From Verrucomicrobiales bacterium (lineage in GTDB: Bacteria; Verrucomicrobiota; Verrucomicrobiia; Verrucomicrobiales; DEV007): 11,611 nucleotides of DNA. Position numbers and translations under genes: made by a program. The stretch lies in contig JABDJT010000124.1 in NCBI GenBank assembly GCA_013003335.1, forward strand, positions 1 to 11,611, read 5' to 3'. Shown here in pieces: positions 8,143 to 11,611 of the stretch. Under the pieces are notes generated by a model, which saw nothing but the letters and a program-made list of their open reading frames with translations, searched no databases and was not told the DNA's origin. Numbering within the stretch: position 1 is the first letter of the stretch; every line of letters begins with the position of its first letter.

Positions 8143-8198
8143 CCACACACAGCAGAAACCGCACACCAGCAAAACACGACAACACACCCGTTCGCCAT

Positions 8199-8483
8199 AT
8201 GAAATCCGTATTCACTCTTTCGGCCCTGGCACTCGCCTTCGGCCTCGTACAGACAGCCGATGCTCAACCAAAGCAGCCGCAGCAACAAACTCAGCAAGTC
8301 CAGACCCAAACACTTCCACTTCTAACTACGACCAACTATTGGGATGCTAAAGTCTGGGATCGGGAAGGTGGAGCTGCTTTTTGGCACGCCAAAAGCGACA
8401 AGCGCACCCCGAAAGCCAACCGCGTGAACGGGAAACCCGCCACGAAGGGCGGCCGCCACCTCAAGAAGCTTTTCAATCGCTAA
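8199..8483 (+). CDS. Small secreted Gln-rich protein of unknown function
   Basis: A 94-residue protein. Residues 1-22 are a clear signal peptide (MKSVFTLSALALAFGLVQTA, then DA) with a likely signal peptidase I cut after ADA. The mature part starts with a Gln/Thr-rich stretch (23-38). A central aromatic segment, TNYWDAKVWDREGGAAFWHA, follows (45-64). The last 30 residues are strongly basic, ending in RHLKKLFNR. I recognise no family. The convincing signal peptide, an upstream promoter-like sequence with a dyad, and a downstream hairpin terminator all support a real single-gene unit. No Shine-Dalgarno is evident before ATG 8199. Its divergent position next to the kinase gene allows, but does not show, control by that two-component system. 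Confidence 0.7.
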   Translation: MKSVFTLSALALAFGLVQTADAQPKQPQQQTQQVQTQTLPLLTTTNYWDAKVWDREGGAAFWHAKSDKRTPKANRVNGKPATKGGRHLKKLFNR

Positions 8484-8515
8484 GCCAACCTTTTACAAAC
8501 CAATTTTATTCATAG

Positions 8516-8553
8516 CACAAAGGGGATCGTCGTTCGCGGCGGTCCTCTTTGTG
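8516..8553. terminator. Hairpin terminator, probably bidirectional
   Basis: Arms CACAAAGGGGATC (8516-8528) and GGTCCTCTTTGTG (8541-8553) form a 13-bp stem with two G-U pairs and a 12-nt loop. It lies 32 nt after the secreted protein stop and 21 nt before the stop of the convergent membrane protein gene, so it can serve both. The A-rich and U-rich arm ends partly replace a separate U tract. Confidence 0.65.
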
Positions 8554-8574
8554 TATTGGCACAGCAAAAATCGG

Positions 8575-8856
8575 TTAAAGCGCCATATCGTGACCCTTGT
8601 CGATCAACCATCCGGTCACTTTTCCGAATCCGGTCGATTTAGTGGATAACTGGTTCAGCGGCCAGTAACCGATTTCCCAGGCTTGCTGATATTCCGGTTT
8701 CCACTTCCCGTGATTGGACAGGGAGGTAGCCAGGAATTGCATCGGCCCCATGCTGGCCAGGTAAATGACGGGTATCAGGATCACGAATGCCGCAATCCCA
8801 GGACCACGATCCCGAAGCGATTTTCCTTTTGTTGCAGGATCCGACTCTTCCGACAT
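8575..8856 (-). CDS. Small membrane protein of unknown function
   Basis: A 93-residue protein. A polar N-terminus (MSEESDPATKGKSLRDRGPG) precedes one hydrophobic segment (about 21-45: IAAFVILIPVIYLASMGPMQ and a few more), then a soluble tail with a Trp/Tyr-rich stretch (EIGYWPLNQL). The layout resembles short single- or double-span hypothetical proteins frequent in planctomycetes and Verrucomicrobia; no function is known to me. The frame stays open upstream to 8913, but that extension is translated palindromic repeat, so ATG 8856 is chosen. The gene is convergent with the secreted protein gene and divergent from the VWA gene, with copy B of the repeat in the gap. Confidence 0.6.
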   Translation of the reverse strand: MSEESDPATKGKSLRDRGPGIAAFVILIPVIYLASMGPMQFLATSLSNHGKWKPEYQQAWEIGYWPLNQLSTKSTGFGKVTGWLIDKGHDMAL

Positions 8857-8880
8857 TTCACGAATGTAAAAGAAGCTCCG

Positions 8881-8929
8881 AAACGAATCAACAGGGTTGG
8901 GTCGCCAAACCAACCCGGTTGATTCGTTT
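8881..8929 (+). repeat. Palindromic repeat copy B (REP-like), 20-bp stem
   Basis: The 20-nt arms 8881-8900 and 8910-8929 are complementary at 19 of 20 positions around the 9-nt loop GTCGCCAAA. Positions 8884-8928 match the reverse complement of copy A at 39 of 45. TTGG in the 5' arm can also pair with CCAA in the loop, so two alternative folds exist, as in copy A. The element fills most of the short gap between the divergent membrane protein and VWA genes and contains the apparent TTG start of the latter. Confidence 0.85.
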
Positions 8930-10198
8930 CAGTTCGCAGGTGAAGTTCGGGGCGTCATCGAACGAATTCGCGACATCGTCCAACAATGGTACCTCGCCGA
9001 GCCCGCCCTGTTCGGAGCCTGGATGACGCATGAGCTGGTGGAAAACCCGGGCCTGCAGTCGATCCGGGTTTCGCGGGGAAAAATCGAGGTCAACCCGGCT
9101 TTCATCGGCGGACTGGAACCCTCGATGCTGAAGGAAGTCCTGCGATTCGAGGCCGTCCGGATCATCCTGAAACATCCTTACGAGCGAAAAAAATCGAACG
9201 CCGAAGCCGCCTGGCAGGCCAGCAATCTCGCCATCCAGGAAAGCCTTCGAACGCCATTGCCGTTTCCCTTTTCCCGGGACGTGTTCGGTACGGAGGAGCA
9301 CGACCGGAAATTCTACGAATTTTATTACCAGCTGCTCCTGGAAAAAACCGATGAAGCCCCGGGCGAAGAAGACGAGAAAAACGACGAATCGGAGTCGGAA
9401 GGTGAACCGGAAAAACCGGATGCCGGAAGCGGGCAGGGTGGGGGAGAAGATCGCGTTTCCGAATCGGGCGAATCCGGCTCCCCGTATTTCGAGCCGACTC
9501 AAGTCGCGGCGGAAAACACGGATGGCTGGGATGAAGATTCGATGCTGACGGAAAAAATCGACGAGATCATCGGCGAAATCGAGGCGTCCGGAGACTGGGG
9601 AACGCTCCCCGGAACTGCGCAGGAGCAGATCCTCGTCACGTTGAAGCCGAAGCTGGATTACCGCCGCGTGCTGCATGCTTTTCGATCCAGCGTGATTTCC
9701 ATGCGGAGAAGTCTCACCCGAATGAAGCCGAGTCGGCGCTACGGATTTCAGTTCATGGGCAGCAGGCGCGAATTTGCGACGCGGCTGCTCTTCGCCGTCG
9801 ATGTCAGCGGATCCGTTTCCACCGAAGACATCAGTCGCGCCTTTTCCATCGTGAACCGTTTTTTCAAATACGGCATCGAAGGCATCGACGTGATCTGGTT
9901 TGATACCGAAATCCGGTCCGCCGAACCGCTCCGCCTCCGGAAAGCTGCCCGCACGGTGTCAGTTGAAGGCCGGGGCGGCACCGATTTCCAGCCCGTGTTC
10001 GATTTACTCGATCAAAAGCCCAATCGCGCCTACGACGGCCTGATCCTGTTCACCGACGGCATTGCCCCGCCCCCGCAACGCGGAAAAAACAGCCGGACGC
10101 GAGTCGTGTGGTTATTTAACCACGAGGAAAACTGGCAGCGCATGCGCGAACGCCTCGCCGGCCCGGGGATGTGGTCGGCATTCGTGCGGGCGGATTAA
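8897..10198 (+). CDS. VWA-domain protein, DUF2201-like, degenerate metallopeptidase domain
   Basis: A protein of up to 433 residues. The N-terminal part (about 20-145) resembles the putative metallopeptidase domain of DUF2201/COG3864 proteins (WYLAEPALFGAWMTHELVEN, then RGKIEVNPAFI). Where the family usually has HExxH, this protein has FEAVR (84-88), so both His ligands are lost while Glu85 and the later His93 remain. Residues 150-195 are an acidic Glu/Ser/Gly-rich linker. The C-terminal VWA-like domain (about 295-430) keeps a metal-ion-dependent adhesion site: DVSGS (302-306), Thr362 in GGTDF, and TDG (386-388). In related systems such proteins act with MoxR-type AAA+ ATPases, but no such gene is in the window. 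The only conventional start is TTG 8897, inside palindromic repeat B; the next ATG, at 9023, would remove conserved sequence. The true start is therefore uncertain. Confidence 0.75.
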   Translation: MGRQTNPVDSFQFAGEVRGVIERIRDIVQQWYLAEPALFGAWMTHELVENPGLQSIRVSRGKIEVNPAFIGGLEPSMLKEVLRFEAVRIILKHPYERKKSNAEAAWQASNLAIQESLRTPLPFPFSRDVFGTEEHDRKFYEFYYQLLLEKTDEAPGEEDEKNDESESEGEPEKPDAGSGQGGGEDRVSESGESGSPYFEPTQVAAENTDGWDEDSMLTEKIDEIIGEIEASGDWGTLPGTAQEQILVTLKPKLDYRRVLHAFRSSVISMRRSLTRMKPSRRYGFQFMGSRREFATRLLFAVDVSGSVSTEDISRAFSIVNRFFKYGIEGIDVIWFDTEIRSAEPLRLRKAARTVSVEGRGGTDFQPVFDLLDQKPNRAYDGLILFTDGIAPPPQRGKNSRTRVVWLFNHEENWQRMRERLAGPGMWSAFVRAD

Positions 10199-11118
10199 CC
10201 GGCCAGTGAGTCCGAGAGGATCTTCAGGCACAACGCCGAATAATCCATGCCTGCCGCAGCGGCCGCCTTCGGCAGAAGCGAGCTTTCTGTCATGCCGGGA
10301 ATCGTGTTCACCTCCAGAACGAACAGGGCGTTGTCCGAATCCCGGAGCAGCAAATCAACCCGGGAATAGACCTCGATCCCGAGTGCGTTGTGGGCTTTCA
10401 AGGATTCAGCCTGCACGGCAGCAGAGATTTCCTCCGGCAAATCGGCCGGGCAAAAATAATCCGTGCCGCCTTCACCGGTCATCCACGGATACTTGTTCTT
10501 GATGTCGTAAAATCCGCTGCGCGGCTGAATATGGATGATCGGCAACGCTTCACCGCCGACGACTCCGACGGTCAGCTCCTTCCCCGAAACCAGTTCCTCG
10601 ACGAGCGCTTCATCACAAAATTTCGCGGCATCCTCGATCGCCGGCGTCCATTCTTCCGCTGAATGCACGAGGTGCACCCCGACGCTCGAACCCTCACGCG
10701 GCGGCTTCACCACGCAGGGCATCATCGGAGGTTCGGGCGTGTTTTTTGCATCGACGATTTCCCAGGCCGGAGTTGCCACGCCTTGTTCGACGAATCGCTT
10801 CTTGCTGTCGATCTTGTCGAATGCCAATCGGGAACTGGCCTCCCGCGCACCGGTGTAGGGGACACCGCGACGCTCGAGTTCCGCCTGCAGTTCGCCGTCT
10901 TCGCCGTAGGTGCCGTGAATTACGTTGAAGGCGACATCCGTTCCCTCCGGCAATTCAAAACCCGGGCCTCTTACATCAACGAGAATCGCCTGCTTCACGT
11001 GGCCTTCGATCGCCCCCGCCACGCCCCTGGCCGAGGCCATCGAAACGTCGCGCTCCGATCCGGGACCGCCCGCCAGCACGGCAACAGTCAGTTCAGAAAT
11101 CGATGAATTTTCGCTCAT
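10195..11118 (-). CDS. ddl: D-alanine--D-alanine ligase
   Basis: A 307-residue cytoplasmic ATP-grasp enzyme that joins two D-alanines for peptidoglycan precursors. Length matches DdlB-type enzymes. Visible family blocks are LAGGPGSERDVSMAS with Glu22, NVIHGTYGEDG (66-75), DKIDSKKRF, VVKPPREGSSVGV (Lys138 and the Gly/Ser loop), and EELVSGKELTVGVVGGE. Further on are FYDIKNKY with Tyr210, YSRVDLLL (Arg253, Asp255), and LEVNTIPGMTESSLLP (metal-binding Glu269 and Asn271). All expected catalytic residues are present. ATG 11118 is preferred to an upstream in-frame start at 11151, which would add 11 residues not typical of the family. The stop overlaps the VWA gene stop tail to tail. No mur or fts neighbours are seen, so it is not in a cell-wall cluster here. 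Confidence 0.95.
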   Translation of the reverse strand: MSENSSISELTVAVLAGGPGSERDVSMASARGVAGAIEGHVKQAILVDVRGPGFELPEGTDVAFNVIHGTYGEDGELQAELERRGVPYTGAREASSRLAFDKIDSKKRFVEQGVATPAWEIVDAKNTPEPPMMPCVVKPPREGSSVGVHLVHSAEEWTPAIEDAAKFCDEALVEELVSGKELTVGVVGGEALPIIHIQPRSGFYDIKNKYPWMTGEGGTDYFCPADLPEEISAAVQAESLKAHNALGIEVYSRVDLLLRDSDNALFVLEVNTIPGMTESSLLPKAAAAAGMDYSALCLKILSDSLAG

Positions 11119-11121
11119 AAA

Positions 11122-11138
11122 GTTTGGAAAAACCAAAC
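11122..11138. other. Short hairpin just 5' of ddl
   Basis: GTTTGG (11122-11127) and CCAAAC (11133-11138) form a perfect 6-bp stem around an A/T-only 5-nt loop, three bases upstream of the ddl ATG. It may affect ribosome access, but a stem this short can arise by chance. The remaining gap to the sulfatase stop (11139-11215) shows no clear promoter or terminator. Confidence 0.3.
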
Positions 11139-11215
11139 GCGCAAAAAACACCGAGTCTTTCAGAATGCGAGAGAAAAACGAGGAAGAGCGAATCTGCTCA
11201 ATCCGATTCAGAAAA

Positions 11216-11611
11216 TCAGGCGGCTTTCTTTTTAGCCGCTGCGGCCTTGTCTTTTCCCTTCTGATTCTGGTTCCCTTTTTGCCTCTTTCGCTTGGCCGGG
11301 ACCGGATCGTTTTCCGGGACCTTGTAGTGTTCGCGAAGTCGTTTCAACTCCGCTTCCAATGCCTTCTGAGAATCGGCGTATTCCGGCTTGCCGTAGACGG
11401 AATTCAATTCGTTGGGATCTTTTTCGAGGTCGAACATCTCCCATGCCGGCGTGTCGAGGTGATAATAGTGAATCAGCTTGTGCTTTCCGGTGGTGACGCC
11501 GTAGTGCCGGGCCACGCTGTGGGCGCCGGGGAATTCGTAGTAGTGGTAGTAAAACGACTTCCGCCAGTCTTCCGGCGTGTTGCCTTTGAACAGCGGGACA
11601 AGGCTGTGACC
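11216..11611 (-). CDS. S1-family sulfatase (C-terminal 131 residues)
   Basis: The 3' end of a sulfatase gene that starts right of the window. The frame is open to the edge and stops with TGA at 11218-11216. Visible blocks are GHSLVPLFKGNTPEDWRKSF, YYHYYEFPGAHSVARHYGV, KHKLIHYYHLDTPAWEMFDL and EKDPNELNSVYG. This is the classic C-terminus of arylsulfatase/iduronate-2-sulfatase-like enzymes, which hydrolyse sulfate esters on glycans outside the cytoplasm. The catalytic formylglycine Cys/Ser motif lies outside the window. The final 25 or so residues are almost only Lys, Arg, Gln, Asn, Gly and Ala, a basic low-complexity tail beyond the usual fold. Orientation matches ddl, 97 nt downstream, but the functions are unrelated. 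Confidence 0.88.
   Translation of the reverse strand, partial: GHSLVPLFKGNTPEDWRKSFYYHYYEFPGAHSVARHYGVTTGKHKLIHYYHLDTPAWEMFDLEKDPNELNSVYGKPEYADSQKALEAELKRLREHYKVPENDPVPAKRKRQKGNQNQKGKDKAAAAKKKAA

Larger units (their letters stand above)
7861..8198. other. Divergent intergenic control region
   Basis: A 338-nt gap between the kinase gene (leftward) and the small secreted protein gene (rightward). The middle (about 7975-8140) is far more AT-rich than the rest of the window. It contains a candidate promoter for each direction and one perfect dyad, each listed separately. A weak inverted repeat AGCGG/CCGCT lies at 7942-7958, within the presumed kinase leader. A long minus-strand open frame crosses the whole gap and part of the secreted-protein gene, but it does not look like a protein gene. 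Confidence 0.6.

Noticed and set aside
7857..8309. 150-codon minus-strand open frame across the divergent gap
   Set aside because: It starts antisense inside the secreted protein gene, crosses the promoters, and has no domain or signal. Only its last 16 codons could matter, as a leader peptide.
8857..8913. Extended start for the small membrane protein
   Set aside because: The extra residues are translated repeat sequence (NPVDSF), not protein-specific; ATG 8856 is simpler.
8888..9676. 262-codon minus-strand open frame under the VWA gene
   Set aside because: Antisense to a gene with clear VWA motifs; composition (Phe/Arg-rich) is typical of a shadow frame in high-GC DNA.

Overview
The window looks like chromosomal DNA from a free-living, polysaccharide-using member of the Planctomycetes-Verrucomicrobia-Chlamydiae group, most likely a verrucomicrobial lineage. 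This is inferred from protein content: a secreted sialate O-acetylesterase, an S1 sulfatase, an SHD1-like secreted protein, a histidine kinase with discoidin ectodomains, and a DUF2201/VWA-type protein. GC content is moderate to high, and most starts lack a clear Shine-Dalgarno sequence. No single homologue was identified by search, so the taxonomic call is tentative. I see no tRNA, rRNA, CRISPR array, transposase, integrase or phage gene.

Layout. Positions 1-208 hold the 3' end of a GNAT-type acyltransferase (hemolysin/OlsB-like, + strand). It is followed by a secreted sialate O-acetylesterase-like SGNH hydrolase (294-1829, +). Tail to tail with that gene, 6 nt away, begins a long minus-strand series read from right to left: discoidin-sensor histidine kinase (7860-5755), NarL/FixJ response regulator (5675-4989), GT39-like membrane glycosyltransferase (4897-2948) and an SHD1-like exported protein (2816-1836). 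Positions 7861-8198 are a divergent control region with an AT-rich core, two back-to-back promoter candidates and a perfect 7-4-7 dyad. On its right it faces a small secreted Gln-rich protein gene (8199-8483, +) that ends in a hairpin terminator. Then come a small membrane protein gene (8856-8575, -), a VWA-domain protein gene (8897-10198, +), ddl (11118-10195, -) overlapping the VWA gene tail to tail by 4 nt, and the 3' end of a sulfatase gene (11216 to the window edge, -).

How the parts relate. The histidine kinase and response regulator almost certainly form a two-component system. Its periplasmic discoidin-like modules suggest it senses glycans or the cell surface, but the target genes are unknown. 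The esterase and sulfatase would remove acetyl and sulfate groups from complex glycans, consistent with a polysaccharide-degrading lifestyle. They are not arranged as one operon here.

Most unusual feature. Two copies of a 45-bp imperfect palindrome lie in opposite orientation (4915-4959 and 8884-8928), identical at 39 of 45 positions after reverse-complementing one. Each lies immediately 5' of a gene start in the same orientation relative to that gene. In the second copy the only conventional start codon available to the VWA gene (TTG 8897) lies inside the hairpin stem. No complete novel defence or mobile system is evident.
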